The notes: generated by a model from the sequence alone, not told the origin. DNA of 64,000 nucleotides from Hemileia vastatrix (GCA_030280995.1 JASXTE010000002.1:21658683-21722682); one strand, 5' to 3'; positions 50,150 to 62,575 are shown, numbered from the stretch's first letter. Translations and numbers: made by a program.

Positions 50150-51900
50150 ATCTTCAGCACTTTTTTGTGCTGGCCCTAACCACTGGAACATCTTCATTAA
50201 TTTCTTCAGAATCAGAATCATCATCTTTAGGTGGCCTCCTTGACAACCCATCAGGAATAGAAAATTTTTTTCCTGGCTTGTGCACCAAATTAAAAGATAA
50301 ATGTTGAATTAATTCCACCCACCTAGTCATTGGGGCATTTGGGAGACTAGGTGTGTTGATCATCTGAAACAAAGATTTTGCATCCATCTGCAGCTTAAAA
50401 TTCTGACTGCACAAAACAACCTGTAGCTTCTTCAAGACTTTAGCTACTCCACACCATTCCAACTTATGCTGAGAATACCTAGATTCTACCTCATTAAGCA
50501 CCACTGACTCATACCTTACTGGCCTGACCCTTCCAGTTTTATCTCCCTGAGACAAAACTGCACCTAAAGCAATATAGCATGAGTCCGCTTCTGGATAAAT
50601 TTTCCAGCATCAACACAATAATCCAACTTATGAAGAATAATATCTTCACCTACCACCTTTTTAAACTTCTGAAAAACACACTCCCAAAAATCCCCTGACT
50701 TCAGAAGTATTTTTAGGTCTTTTCCATGACTGAATTTTATTAATCTTCTTCTTTGCCATAATCCTTTGCTACTTACAAAGGCATGACCCAGAATTTCCAA
50801 ATAAGGAACACAAAAAAAAATATTTCCCACATACAACCAAAAAAGCCTCTTCAACCCTAAACAAAACACTCTCTAGAGTTATTGCATATTCCCAATCAAA
50901 CCTCCTTATACCAAGATTTTATTTCAACACCTCATTACCATAATTAGTAGATGGTCTTTTAATTTCAACATCATCAATAGAAATTCAGCAGTCATTTGTT
51001 CATGATAAACTGCTACTAAATTTGTTGCTCCTTGAGGCAACCTCGTGAGCTGAAAAATTCCCAAATGAATCTCAAAAGTTGTGAGAGGCCTTGAATCCAC
51101 ATAAAGTTCCCTCTTATCATATCCACCCATAGTATCACACAATTTTTAACTTACTCTTCCAGAAAAAGCTTCAACAATATCCTCTGCACTTGGTGGCATA
51201 CTAGAATTTTTGATAGTGACTCTATTCAAAGCTCTAAGATCATGAACCACTCTTAACTTCCTATTTTTCTTCTTAACACATAAAACAGAACTGGAATAAC
51301 TGGATTTTGACTGTTTGTATAACCCAGTCCTGACCCTTTTCCTGACAATCTCTACAAAATCATCTCTTATAGCAGCCGGAATCTAAATAGGTTTGATTTT
51401 CCAAGGTTCATTAAAAACCACAGGAATCAAGTACGTTTTCCAATTAGAGTGTTTAAACAGCCTCCTTTCCTCCTCTAAAAATTCTACAGCCTTCTGTCTC
51501 AGCACAATAATGTGCAACAAAAAATTCTTTTCTTCATCAGAAAACCACCCATCAGGACCAAAATTAACAAATTTAAACCTTTACAAAGTCATTCTAGTAG
51601 TTTCCACAAAATCAGGAGGATTATTCTCCATAAAATTTCATTACAAATCTCTTGAAATGGAGGTTTCTTCAAAGGAGGATTTAAACACACAGGCATAGGC
51701 TCATTGGTAGGCCTAATATTCTGAGATACCTTCTTATATTTTGCCACTCCACATTCAAATTGAGGAATCTTCAGGAATTCTTCTTCACAAGAATTAGAAT
51801 AAAAACAAAGGGTATCCCCATTGCTCACACGTGTGGCCAAGGTAATGTTTTTTTTGGTGTAGAAGAAAACCTAGCAGTGCACAATTGGGAGGACTTACAT
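50150..51900 (-). pseudogene. Reverse transcriptase and RNase H remnant
   Basis: The RT active-site box reads ISIDDVEIKRP near 50970 (plus-strand copy: FIDDG). RNase H parts are MSQGDKTGRVRPVRYESV, EVESRYSQHKLEW and LVHKPGKKFSIPDGLSRRP (50555-50230). The last is the typical tether 'PGxxNxxADxLSR' region before integrase. Frames are interrupted several times. Confidence 0.75.
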
Positions 51901-52099
51901 TTAGACCCCAATCTCACCACTCCAAATTTTTTCTTCACATATGCATCATCATCTTCTCTCAAATCTTCAAAATCTTCAAATCTTGATTCAACCAAAGGAA
52001 CACATTTTCTAAGCTTTTTCAGTTTAAACTCATTCTGGAGGCCTAAACTATCTTCAGAATCATGCCCCCTAAAATAAAAGACAAAATTGTACTAGAGCC

Positions 52100-52600
52100 T
52101 GAGCCACACTCCAAAAAACCAGAGGCAGGACCCACTTCTTTTTTTTCCCTGCAACAATCCATACACTGGCACATTGATGACAAGCAAGACTTTTTCTCCC
52201 AACCATCTTCTGCTAGGGATGATAACCTCATGTGAAGTGTTCTTTCATCTTTACCAGTCAACTCCTAACTGATTTCCACATCAAAATGATAACCAATTCT
52301 TGCTTGAAAATACATCAAGAATGGTCCACCCAAATCTGCTTTCACTTCCCCCTTGAAAATGTAAAAATGAACCTTCCCTGAGGCTCCACCAACATCTAAT
52401 TTAATAAATTCAGATTTTCCCACCAATTCAGTGACATGGCCAACAATCCCTTTTTAATTTCCACTAATACCAGTCTTAATGGCATGGCCCAAGTGATTAG
52501 CCTCCTATAAAGAAATAATTTTAATCTGAGAACCTGAATCCACCAATGCCTTAGCCTCACTACCATTCAGGGTGACATTGAAATAACTCAGAGGAGCTGA
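52100..52600 (-). pseudogene. Aspartic protease remnant
   Basis: KALVDSGSQIKIISL carries an intact catalytic DSG, followed by LGHAIKTGISGN and LGGPFLMYFQARIGYH. In-frame stops follow IISL and ISGN, so the enzyme cannot be made as is. Confidence 0.75.
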
Positions 52601-52799
52601 AAAATGAGTTTCCAACCCTCCACCAAGCCTTTCAGAAGAATCATAAATTTATTCCATCTCCCCAGAAGAAACCCTTCTCCTGGTAAACAACATTTTTATC
52701 TATCATCCAACCCAGGACTGATAGCATGTAACTCCCCATAAGTAAGGGAAACATTACCTTGATTAATTCTATTCAACACAGAGTCCATAAAATTAGCTT

Positions 52800-54264
52800 T
52801 AACAGGAACAATCGGCCACTCAAAGTGAGCCCTTGGCTTCACCACCTTATTGATAGAAGATTATTGAGGACCAGAACTACAAACAGATATACCTTAACCA
52901 GGAATCAAACCAGATCCGTCACCAGACCCTCAAACTCCAGAAGGCTTAAAATGAGGCCAAAGCGACATCATTCTCAGAGTCAGAATCAGCATTCATAGGC
53001 ATTGGATCACCATTCATATCCACTGCTCCAAAACTAGGGGGGGCCATATCAGTCATACCCTTCTCCATTTTATACAGCTCCTCTTTGCTGTAATTTTTTA
53101 TAGCTGCACTCAGCTTAGGATCCACTTTAAAGGAATAGGCTTTAGTTGGGCCTGAGAACTTCTCTTAGGCCTTTCTACCTTTCCTGCTTCCACAACATAC
53201 ACACCAGCCAAGCATTCCCCACTTGACTGTCCACCTCAAGAATTGAAACTCCAAACCACCAAAGGAAAAAGTGAATGTGACTCTAATAGCCTTCTTACCT
53301 TTTTCCTTGCCATCATCTCCACCTTTACTAGAAGAAGAAGCCTCATTGGGTAACTCTTCAGACCTTGGCCTCCTTGTCTTGAAATTATGTCTCCTCCTCA
53401 CCAAGTCCACCTAACCATCACTAGGCATCACAAAAGAGCCATCAGGGAACTTGAATACTTTCCCATAAAATTCCACCTTTCCTTCAGACACATCACTATT
53501 TACTTCCCAACAGTCATTGGACTTGTGTCCCTTACTGCTACAGTAAGACCGGACCCAAGGATCACTTCTACCAGCCCTTCTTTCAAAATCCCTAGACTGA
53601 GGAGGAGCCTTATTGCATTTCTAAGCCTCCTGAACAAAAATATGTAGCTGTTTTTTCAGATCAGACAACTGATCCACTACTAGATCAAACTCTTTAGGCT
53701 TCTCAGGAACCTTCCCCTTGTTCATACTCTCATTCTTCCTTGAATCCTCCACATCTTCAGCAAAGGATTCACTGACCTTGCTAACATACTTGGTACCAGC
53801 TTCTTGCCAAGAATCCAGTGCCAATAGTTTGAGATGATTCTTCACAAACTCCTTCACCACAGAAAGAGAAGGCAACTTCTGATTCCCATTAGGAAGAACC
53901 TTACTTTTTTCCTTCCTCTTCAAAACCTTTTAAAAATCAATTCTGACCTCTCTTGACAGAGAAGAACATAAAATATCCCTTACAGAATCAGTGCTTTTCA
54001 TCTCCTGCATATCCACCAAGTAATCAACGACTGGCTCTAGCTGAGCCACAAACTTCCTATAGGAGTGAATATTATCCACCCCACCATAAGATTGCCATTA
54101 AATTGAAAACATATTGAGATCCACCATACATTACCTGGATCCCCACATGTCTTTCATTTTCAGACACAACTTTTTCCAATCCTTTCTCCTATAGCCCTTC
54201 ATAGCAGAAACCTCTGATTATGAATTTCTGGATAGCATTGATGACATCAATGTTGGTGTTCATG
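52800..54264 (-). pseudogene. gag remnant
   Basis: Gag-like segments are GGSQYVFNLMAILWWGG, a long basic helical part (KLPSLSVVKEFVKNHLKLLA, 53923-53621) and a degenerate CCHC knuckle: YCSSKGHKSNDCW (near 53530), lacking the first Cys. It is followed by FPDGSFVMPSDG and a Lys/Arg-rich tail. Stops interrupt it near 54205 and 53410. Confidence 0.65.
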
Positions 54265-55221
54265 ATAATCAAGAAAATAACCAAGTAGTGAAAGTGATGA
54301 AGGGAAGGTGGAGGAATGAGAAGAAATTTCAAGATATGCAGCTGGTTTTATAGCACCTGGGGACAGTCAGAAGTAGAGGGAGATGGTGGCACACATCTTG
54401 CAGTAACAAAGCCAGTTCAATAAAGGGGTTGGTATGATTTTTGATTAAGAGAGTGCAAAAAAGGTTTTTCAGAAGTGCAGAAAAGTATACTCTCAGGGCA
54501 CAGTTTTTTGGTGAAGTATGAAAATATAGGCTACAGAGAGCAAGAACTTAGTGGTAAGTTTATACCACACTATAGGACAAGAGTATGGTATGTTCTTGAA
54601 GAGAATATGGCTAGTTCAAGAAGCATAATATAGATTTAGGAGGAAGTGTCAAGTGAGATTATAGGTTTTCACTTTGATAATCATGATGTTACTTGAATTT
54701 AATTCTACAAATACACATTTCTAATAGATACCTATAGGGATTCTTAAACACAATACTTGAGAATGAGAAAATAGCAAGTGGAGCACATAGGCAGTGCTTA
54801 ATAAATGAAAATACAAGTAAGACTTCAGTTAGGGGAGGGTACTTACTCAGCGCTGATGGTTTCACAATTAGTGGATAATCACATGCCAAGTTCACATTAA
54901 ATAATAAGTATACAATGTGGTACAGTAATTATTATGAAGCTAAATATCTCAGGAAGTGTAGGGTATGTAAAGATAGGTGTATTGTAAGAAGCTAATATTT
55001 TTTTTGCCTTGATAATTAAAATACTATTAGAATAGACTGATTCTAATGCTACACTTAGATTACTGAGGTATTTAGATTACCATTTGATACACTAAGATCA
55101 TTGTTGAACCTGTGTAGGAAATCCAGTAGAGGAAGAAGAATAGGGAAAAGATGCTAGACATACAGTGTATATATAAAAGATATCTCACTCTTTAAAAGAG
55201 GAGGATAGATATAGATATATA
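54265..55221. other. Region upstream of the minus-strand retroelement
   Basis: Expected to hold its 5' untranslated region and LTR, but no matching copy of this sequence was found elsewhere in the window. It contains no gene. Confidence 0.35.
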
Positions 55222-55340
55222 CACCACACAATATTTGGGGGGACTTGCTAGCAAGTCCTCAACTTGAACTTAGATAGAACTCATATGGAACTCAGACTGA
55301 ACTTTTAGTGAACTGATACTGAACATTATTTGAACTAATC
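55222..55340. repeat. CACTA-type terminus (unpaired)
   Basis: CACCACACAATATTTGGGGG is followed by the 18-bp palindrome with core ACTTGCTAGCAAGT and by repeats such as GAACTCATA, GAACTCAGA and GAACTGATA. The flank is ATA. A partner could be the right end at 57073 (also flanked by ATA), which would make a 1.85-kb element, but that end is better paired with 56813. Confidence 0.75.
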
Positions 55341-56812
55341 TTGAGCTCTGAACCAAGAATGCATGATTCTGTGCTGGAATAATAGTGAAATTTTAACAAA
55401 TAATTTATAGAAATAATAACAAGAAAGATTAAGAATCTGATCCATTCATAGAATTTTTTTTATAATACAAAATTTAATTATCATTTTGAATTTCAATTGA
55501 TCATTAAAAAGACTGAAAACTGTACTATTTCTTTCAAAAGCATCAATTTTAACATCTCTAATGATTTTATTAGTTTTTTTTAAAAAAAAATATAAAATAA
55601 GATCTGTGGTTCTTTTTATTGATAACTTCTTTTAACCAAGATTTTGAAGCTTTCATTTTTTAATATAAACCATATTACCTGTTTTTTTTGTATTTATATT
55701 ATTTCTGATTATGCAATATAATTTTTTTCAATTAAATGGATTTATTTAAGAAACAAACTGGAAAATCAAAATTCTTAAGTATTTTATTCTAGCATAGTGT
55801 GAAAAGACTCATAATTAGAAAAATAAAATATAACAATATGTTTTTCCAATATCTGTTTAGAAAAAGTCCTCTCATAGCTTCTTTACACTAAGCACTAATA
55901 ATTGATAATTTTTTTAATTATATGTCTATAAAGATGGATAATTCTTATGCCAGTGGATTTTATTCCAGTTTTTTACACTTTTATATGCATGAAGTTGATT
56001 TAACTTAAAAGGAATTATATTTTTGCTCTTTTTTTTCTACTATTGAATATTCAACTACTAAAAATTTTTGTAATATACATTTATTCAATGTAATAAATAT
56101 AGGATATTCTGAAACTCTTCATGATGTATTTTATCAAAATTTTGTGTAAATATGGTTCTTTTGTAGATTAATCTCATGAGTTGAAATAATTAATCACCAA
56201 TCAGTAAATTTGCCATATGAGAAACTGAAATTCAAGCTTTATTTAAAAATTTAATGATAATAAAAACAAAGTATTATAAATTTATTTAAAATATAGTTTT
56301 AGTGCTTAATTTTGCTTCAATTCTGTATTGTGGGATAGTTTCAGAATCAATCTGGGAATAAGCACCATATATTTTGCAAAGTGTTCTCATGTTAAAAAAT
56401 GTGCTTCAGGTAAAAATTTTGATTGTATTATTTTTCAAGAACTGAATTAAATAGGCAGAAGTGGTACTTTTTCATAATTATATCAGTTTCAAATTGAAGA
56501 ACTATTGTATGATATTCATTTTGTAAAAAAGACACAATAGGCAGGTTAGATTATACCCATGTTTCAAAGCAGCTGTAAAGGCAATCATATTTTGATAAAA
56601 AATAATATTATTCCATATTTTAATTCTAAAATTAAATAAAGGGTTAAGGATTTATCAATGATTTATTTAAATTATAATATTCATGCTGATTAGTAGATCT
56701 TATTGATTTTTCTATTCAATTTCTAAGTGTATGAAAAACAATCTTTTTGATATTTTATTCAAACAGAAGAATTTATAAGTCTTCTTGAAATTGGCCATAT
56801 CACAAAGCAATA
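55341..56812. other. AT-rich region with no gene
   Basis: No coding frame or clear repeat. It may be the interior of a non-autonomous element starting at 55222. Confidence 0.4.
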
Positions 56813-57073
56813 CACTATGCAATATAGGGGGTGGACTTGCTAGCAAGTCCCCAACATGAACTCAGACAGAACTCAGATGGAATTCAGACTGAACTCATAC
56901 TGAACTCATACTGAACTCTACTTGAAGACCCACCTAAAACTGCTCTGCTGAGTGTTGTTCATCCCTGATTGTATAGTTCCTTTGTCAATAGCTCAATGTG
57001 TGTTCAATCTGTGGTGAATTTGAGTCCAAGGTTGCGGACTTGCTAACAAGTCTGCCCCCCGTATTGCGCGGTG
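56813..57073. mobile_element. Miniature CACTA-type element, 261 bp, with ATA target duplication
   Basis: Starts CACTATGCAATATAGGGGG and ends ...CCCCCCGTATTGCGCGGTG. ATA flanks both sides (56810-56812 and 57074-57076). The palindrome next to the left end is perfect (core ACTTGCTAGCAAGT); the right one has one change (GCTAACAAG). The left subterminal part has GAACTCAGA / GAACTCATA repeats and the right one matches the left end of the 887-bp element, so it lies in the opposite orientation. It has no coding capacity. Confidence 0.9.
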
Positions 57074-57275
57074 ATACTGGAATGAGTATATTGTTATAAA
57101 AATTAATTTAAATAGCGAAATTTCAAATCTTCATCACAGATTTAAAACAGAAAATAAATGTTAAAATTTGAATATTGTAAATCAAAAAAATAAAATAAAG
57201 ATATATAAACTATAGGGTTCAGTTCAAAAATATCAATAAAAATAATTTTCAATCATTTTTCATATTGGCAGAATA

Positions 57276-57330
57276 CACCACGGGAAATCAGGGGGTCAAC
57301 TGCTATCAGTTCCCTCTCTTTAAAACTTTC
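57276..57330. repeat. CACTA-type terminus of a third sequence type (unpaired)
   Basis: CACCACGGGAAATCAGGGGG is followed by an imperfect palindrome AACTGCTATCAGTT and by TTGGGAAAACA / TGTTGTGAAAG repeats like those at the right end of the large element. The flank is ATA. No matching opposite end was found. Confidence 0.65.
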
Positions 57331-58420
57331 ATAAAGAGGTTGGGAAAACATTATGGAAATGTTGTGAAAGTGTTAGGAAACTGTTTTAAATTATATGAAA
57401 AAAGTTGGTGCTAAATTGAGCCTCAATTCATCCCTTCTTGAGTGGAGCTTTGGATTTAAGTGGAGCATCAGTTGGACCAAATTTGAGCAATGGTTGAACC
57501 AAAACACTTAACATGCCACAATATTCAATTTTATATCTAGATCCATTGAATGTTGGGAGGTCAGGTTTGATATTAGTAGCAATATCTTAAATGACACATA
57601 GTATACTAGGTCTGGAATATTATTTCAATTATCATTTTTATTTCTGAAAATATATAAAAAATCATACTATTTAAGTCCTTTTTAAAATTTTTATTAATAA
57701 AAATATAACTCTGTAAAAATATTTTTACATAATTTTAAATTTTCTAGACAAAAGTTGATATTGAGCCCTTAGCAATATAAATTTCTCATTGTTCCTTGGA
57801 ATAAAAAAATATAATACAATGCTCAAAAAATTTAATGTAGGAGAAAAAATATATATATATATTATAAGGGAAAAAAAAGCAATGTATTTTTTTTAATTTT
57901 AATACTATTAAAGAAACTAATTTTGATATATTGGCACAAACATTAGGCTCTAAAATAATGCACTTCTTTCAGCTATCTATCTGTATTTGGTTATTATTAA
58001 AATTTGAGTCAAAATTAATTGTTAACATACATGAAAAACTCAATGGTGAATATTGTTCTAATATTATATATATTCTCTACTTTATTCTCTTTCATAAAAT
58101 TGCTCTCATCCTCCCTTTATTTAAACTACCAACATCACCATAAAATTCATATAATTAAAGTGTCAAATTTAAGATGCATTTGACAATTCTCTTTAAATTT
58201 TAGACCTATTTTTCCAAGAGAAAGATCAGTATTTGATGAAGTATCCACCTCAGTTATTATGCAATAAGGAAGATATTTAGTTCATGTTTTTGGATTATTC
58301 AAAGAAGGAGAAGCAACAACTATTGAAGATCTTTCTAACAAACAGAGCTGCAAAATTTGATAACTACTTGGAGAATTTGGTACTGGATCTCAAATAACTC
58401 TTCTTCAACAATGAAGATAT
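57331..58420. other. AT-rich region with no gene
   Basis: Nothing coding is supported; the open frame at 57931-58143 has no recognisable protein pattern. It lies between a CACTA-type end and a palindrome array and could be the interior of one element. Confidence 0.35.
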
Positions 58421-59230
58421 TTGATGTCATCAAATTGTTTTTTGGTAAAAGTGTGCAGCACAAGTTTGGCCAAACTTGTGCTGGAAACTTTTATGAGGAA
58501 AATCTCACTTCTCTTAAAAAAACATGCACCTAACCAACTTCATATAGCAAAAGAGTCCAGCACAAGTTTGGCCAAACTTGTCATGGACACTTTGGCCTTG
58601 GAAAGTAACTTATTACTTCAAGAATATTTAAAAAAAATAGGCTAGAAAATAAAGATTTTTGATGTCATCAAATTGTTTTTTGGTAAAAGTTTCCAGCACA
58701 AGTTTGGCCAAACTTGTGCTGGACACTTTTATGAGGAACACCTCACTTCTGTTAAAAAAACATACACCTTATCAACTTCATATATCAAAAGTGTCCAGCA
58801 TAAGTTTGGCCAAACTTGTGCTGGAAACGTTTACCAAAAAAAAAATTGATGCCATCAATTATGCTCATTATATGGGCTATTTTTTTTTTGGTTTTCCTTG
58901 CAATTTTTAGTCACTGGTCTTTTTCAAAGTGTACAGAACCAGTTTGGCCAATCTTGTGCTGGAAACCTTTCCAATATGAAGCTGGTAAGGTGCATTTTTA
59001 TTTAAGAGAAGTAGGGTGTTCCTCATAAAAGTGTCCAGCACAAGTTTGGATGAACTTGTGCTGGACACTTTGGATAAGACCAGTGACTAAAAAATTTAAG
59101 GAAACCCAAAAAAGGATCCCATAAAAGGAGCCCATAAAATGAAGATAATTGATGGCATCAAAAAAATTTTTGGTAAAAGTGTCCAGCACAAGTTTAGCCA
59201 AAATTTTGCTGGAAAATTTGATGATTAACA
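58421..59230. repeat. Second array of spaced palindromes
   Basis: A palindrome centred on AAGTTTGGCCAAACTT and extended by CCAGCAC/GTGCTGG arms occurs about seven times, near 58456, 58557, 58695, 58795, 58931, 59034 and 59182, at 100-150 bp spacing. Spacers are repeated directly (58421 and 58659, period about 238 bp) and in inverted orientation (58838-58925 versus 59075-59160). This is the same design as the array at 399-2313 but with unrelated sequence. Short frames in it are by-products of the repeat. Confidence 0.85.
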
Positions 59231-60000
59231 CCTCACTTCATCAATTTCAATAACAACCTTTCAAGTTATACACTTAAAGAACTATTTTTATTTTTATTTA
59301 TATATAAATACTTCTTTTAATTGATTAACTGAAAATTTTATTTTCAATAGCCTGTAGGTCTTATATATTAGGTAAAATAAAAAAATTATACAAAATTTAG
59401 TTTTACAAAGACATAATAGATTTTAAGTGATAAGTGACTATATTCTTTTTAAAATTTGAAAATAGGAATGGAATTAATTTTTTCAATCCCTATAGTTATT
59501 AATATTTGTGATAAAAATATTTGCAAAATTTATCTATTAATGCAATTATGTAGTAAAAGATGTCATTAATTTAAATTAAATTTTCTTTCATAATTTTATG
59601 GTTTATCTTTTGGATGAAAATTAATGCTAAGTTTTTTATCCTCTAAATTGATAATCATATTTTATATTCAAAATCTTATGTTGGATCAATATGTGCTCAA
59701 TTTGTTCTCAATTAAGGATAAAATTAAAGGATAAAATTATGGTTATAGTTAATAAACCCATGCATAACTTTAGATCAGTTGAGTTCATTTTTGGACCAAT
59801 CTGAAAATAAATGTAAATCTAACTCTAATTTAATTATTTTTATAAAGTATTCCTAAACCTGGAATAATAGAAGGACACTCTAAAGCTCAGGCGAGGGGAT
59901 TGCTAGCATTTGACACCTAGATTCCTTTGGTGATAGAGCTGTAGATTGAGGGGATGGACTTTGATTTTTGCCTGAAGAATAGAGTAAACTCTACATTTTC
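59231..60000. other. Region without a recognised gene
   Basis: AT-rich. Near 59892 GGGGATTGCTAGCATTT resembles a decayed terminal palindrome of the CACTA-type ends, but no CACCAC end is attached. Confidence 0.35.
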
Positions 60001-60780
60001 TGATACCTCAATAAACACCTCTCAATCTCTCCACACAACTTTTTCTGCCTGTCTTTTCTGTTAATTCTATTACAACCCTCACCCTTTTATTGCCCTCCTG
60101 ATACATTTGCTACACCCTCTAAGCTTGCATATCTAAGTTTAAGCCCTTCTCACTACTCCTCTCCACTCTATTTTCACTTTTAACACAACTCCACCAATTT
60201 CTCTGCCATCCTTACCCCTAACAACTCCTTTCTTACCTCTCCCTACCCTTCTCCACCCCTATCAGCCTCACCCTATCTATTTTTGTCTCAACTCCACCCC
60301 ACCCTTTTTACAACTAACTAGAATGATTTCCCTTGAAACCCCCTTTTTTCACTCTTCACCTCAGGAATTACCAACCCCACCCCAATCCACCTTTTCAATT
60401 TTATACCCACCCTTATGGCTTTCCCAATAACCCCCTTTTCTTCCTATAGAGTAAAAGGGGTGAGAAGGAAAGAAAAAGGAGTTATATAAAGAAATTTAGC
60501 GTGAAAAGCGGTGAAGAGGGGATTAAATGGGGTTTTAAGGGGAATAAAAAATGTGAGGAGGGGTGGAGAAATGGGAATAAGGGTTTGAGAAGGGAGAGTT
60601 TTTTGTAAACCTAAATAAGATGTAAGAGAGAGAAGATTTAAGATGGGAGAAGAATGAGATGTGATATTTAAGGGAGGAAAGTACTTGTAAGGACAATTTC
60701 AAAACAATGTAAGCATAAAAGTTATATAATATCTTATGAGACTTGGAAATCATAATGGGATGAAACATCCCAAAAAAACT
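60001..60780. other. Pyrimidine-rich tract switching to purine-rich
   Basis: 60001-60440 is strongly C/T-rich on the plus strand and 60450-60780 is G/A-rich; the switch is at CCCCCTTTTCTTCCTATAGA / GTAAAAGGGG. The purine-rich interior of the 887-bp element (25700-25980) has the same character. No gene supported. Confidence 0.7.
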
Positions 60781-60908
60781 AAAAAATATTTTCCAATATT
60801 TATACTGCCTACTACTTTCCTTGATCCCATTTTGCCACTATCCTTTTTCTCCATTCCCTATTCTCCTATCCAGGTTATTCTTTCCATCCTAATTATTAAA
60901 TTTTCAAG

Positions 60909-62575
60909 ATGACTCCTTCCAAATTCTCTGCTTCTAAAGACTATGCCTGTGACTACTGTTCCTTTATCCATCAAGAGTGCGCCTACACTTATAACCAGAA
61001 AAGATATACCTACAAAAATTCCTGTTCCAACTGCTTTGAAAAGAAGAGAAAATGCTCTGGCCTCAAATATGGCTCAATCCCTCTTCCTGCCACCAGCTAT
61101 GCCTCCCATTGAAATAAATCTACTTTATCTCCTAAATCATCCACCTCTAAAATTCCTACTCCTTTCACTCCATCTACCTTTTTGAAAGTTCCTTCTGAAT
61201 CTGAATCTCTGGGTCAACATCCATCAACTGCTCCTATTTCTGCTCCATCTCTCCAATAAATACTCTCTTCTTCCATCCCTATAACTCCTACTTCCCCAAA
61301 AGTAATTTTAAATCCACCTAAATAAGCTTTGGATGTTTCTCCTTTTTCTTCTACTTTCTCTTCACCTCCTATTTCAGATCCTATTATTCTTCAACCTCAA
61401 TTTAGCTTCCCCCATCGTTTTTCTTCTTTTTCTTCTTCAAAGAGAGCCAGATCTTCCAGTCCTCCATCAATAAGCCATATAAAAAGGAATATTCCAACAG
61501 TTGATGGATCACCTATTCCTTCTCCACCAAGAAGGACCTGTTCCTACTGCTTTGAAAAGAATAGAAAATGTTCTGGCCTCAAATATGGCTCATCCCCTCT
61601 TCCTTCAATTAACATTTCCTCCCATTGAAGACTACCTACTCCATCTCCTACTTCATTCACCTCCAATATTCTTACTCCTTTAACACCATCTGCCTATTTT
61701 AATATTCCTTCTGACTCTGAATCTCTGGGTCCACCTCCATCAACTGCTCCTATCTCTGCTCCATCTCTCCAAACAAGATTCTTTTCTGCCATCCTTAGAA
61801 CTCCTACTGCCACTAAAGATATGATGAATCAACCTCCTTCTAACCTATTTCTGGATGTTTCTCTATCTCCATCTGCTATTTCTCCTCCTCCTTTTACAGA
61901 GCCAATTCCTTCTCATCCTGAATTGAGCAGCCCCCGTTGTCCTTCTTCTTTTTCTTCTTCAAAGCAACCCAGATCTCCCAGTCCCACACCAATAAGCCAC
62001 ACAAAAAATAATATTCCAAAAGTTAATGTATCACCTATTCCTACTCTACCAAGAGACCTCCAAACCTTTCTGAAACCTCCTTCTTGTCAAAAAATTAAAA
62101 ATCCCTACTCTTCCCTTATTGAAGAAAAAATCCTATCAAGCCTGAATTTAAATCTTGAGCTAGTCAAAGTTGACTCTAGTAAGTAACTAATATTTTCATT
62201 CTTCTTGAAATTTATATCTTCACTTTTATTGATGACCTCATATTGAATTTTCTGGATCCAATTTTTCTCCATCTGCTTATTATATTCCTGATCCAGAGCC
62301 CACTTCAGCTATGGTGAAATGTAATGAAGTTGCTCAACAAATTAATTCTATTTTAAGTATTAACTTGACAAATTACAAGGAATATCCTCCAAAAGATCAT
62401 AAAGAAGTATTTTAAAGAGAGAAAGTTTTGAATTATCACTTTAAAATGGCCATTTGGATTGACTATAAACAATGTTGTCAGTTTAAAGAAATTAAAAGAT
62501 TTACTAGAGCATCTCCTGAGACCTATACTATGCCATCATTGTCAAAAGGAAAAATCTCTTAGCTCTTAAGTCTCC
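60909..62575 (+). pseudogene. Decayed ORF with duplicated C-x2-C-x6-C motif
   Basis: Starts at ATG 60909 (MTPSKFSASKDYACDYC). The first 50 residues have C-x2-C-x6-C, a 14-residue gap, and a second C-x2-C-x6-C (NSCSNCFEKKRKC), together close to the Zn2Cys6 spacing (normal gap 5-12). A stop follows at 61110. A Ser/Pro-rich part in other frames, a second copy of the motif (TCSYCFEKNRKC, 61537) and a C-terminal part (NEVAQQINSILSINL, REKVLNYHFKMAIWI) end near 62563. Homologous to 45950-47394. The conserved retroelement block follows at 62770. Confidence 0.55.
61021..62050 (+). repeat. Tandem duplication, period 516 bp
   Basis: 61021-61536 is repeated from 61537 to about 62050 (for example CTCAAATATGGCTCA and TCTGAATCTCTGGGT in both). 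It duplicates the second Cys motif and the Ser/Pro-rich part of the ORF. The two copies differ at many positions. Confidence 0.8.

Larger units (their letters stand above)
48500..54264 (-). mobile_element. Degenerate Ty3/gypsy retrotransposon, gag-pol
   Basis: Reads leftward from a possible start ATG at 54264 (MNTNIDVINAIQKFIIRGF). The order is gag (54264-52800), protease (52600-52100), reverse transcriptase (about 51900-50900), RNase H (50900-50150), integrase (49560-48750) and a C-terminal segment (MFSDR ... GSQVSGGSYVLEELD). Stops and frameshifts are frequent, so it is inactive. No LTR pair could be found by eye. It is the better preserved of the two copies of this family. Confidence 0.85.

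Noticed and set aside
55222..57073. One 1.85-kb element from 55222 to 57073
   Set aside because: The right end pairs equally well with 56813 (same ATA flank) to give a compact 261-bp element without an orphan nested end, so the shorter reading is preferred, though the longer one is not excluded.
58421..59231. Open frames of 70-83 residues at 58421-58645, 58659-58910 and 58998-59231
   Set aside because: They are translations of the palindrome repeat (repeated STSLAKLVL) and carry no independent coding evidence.
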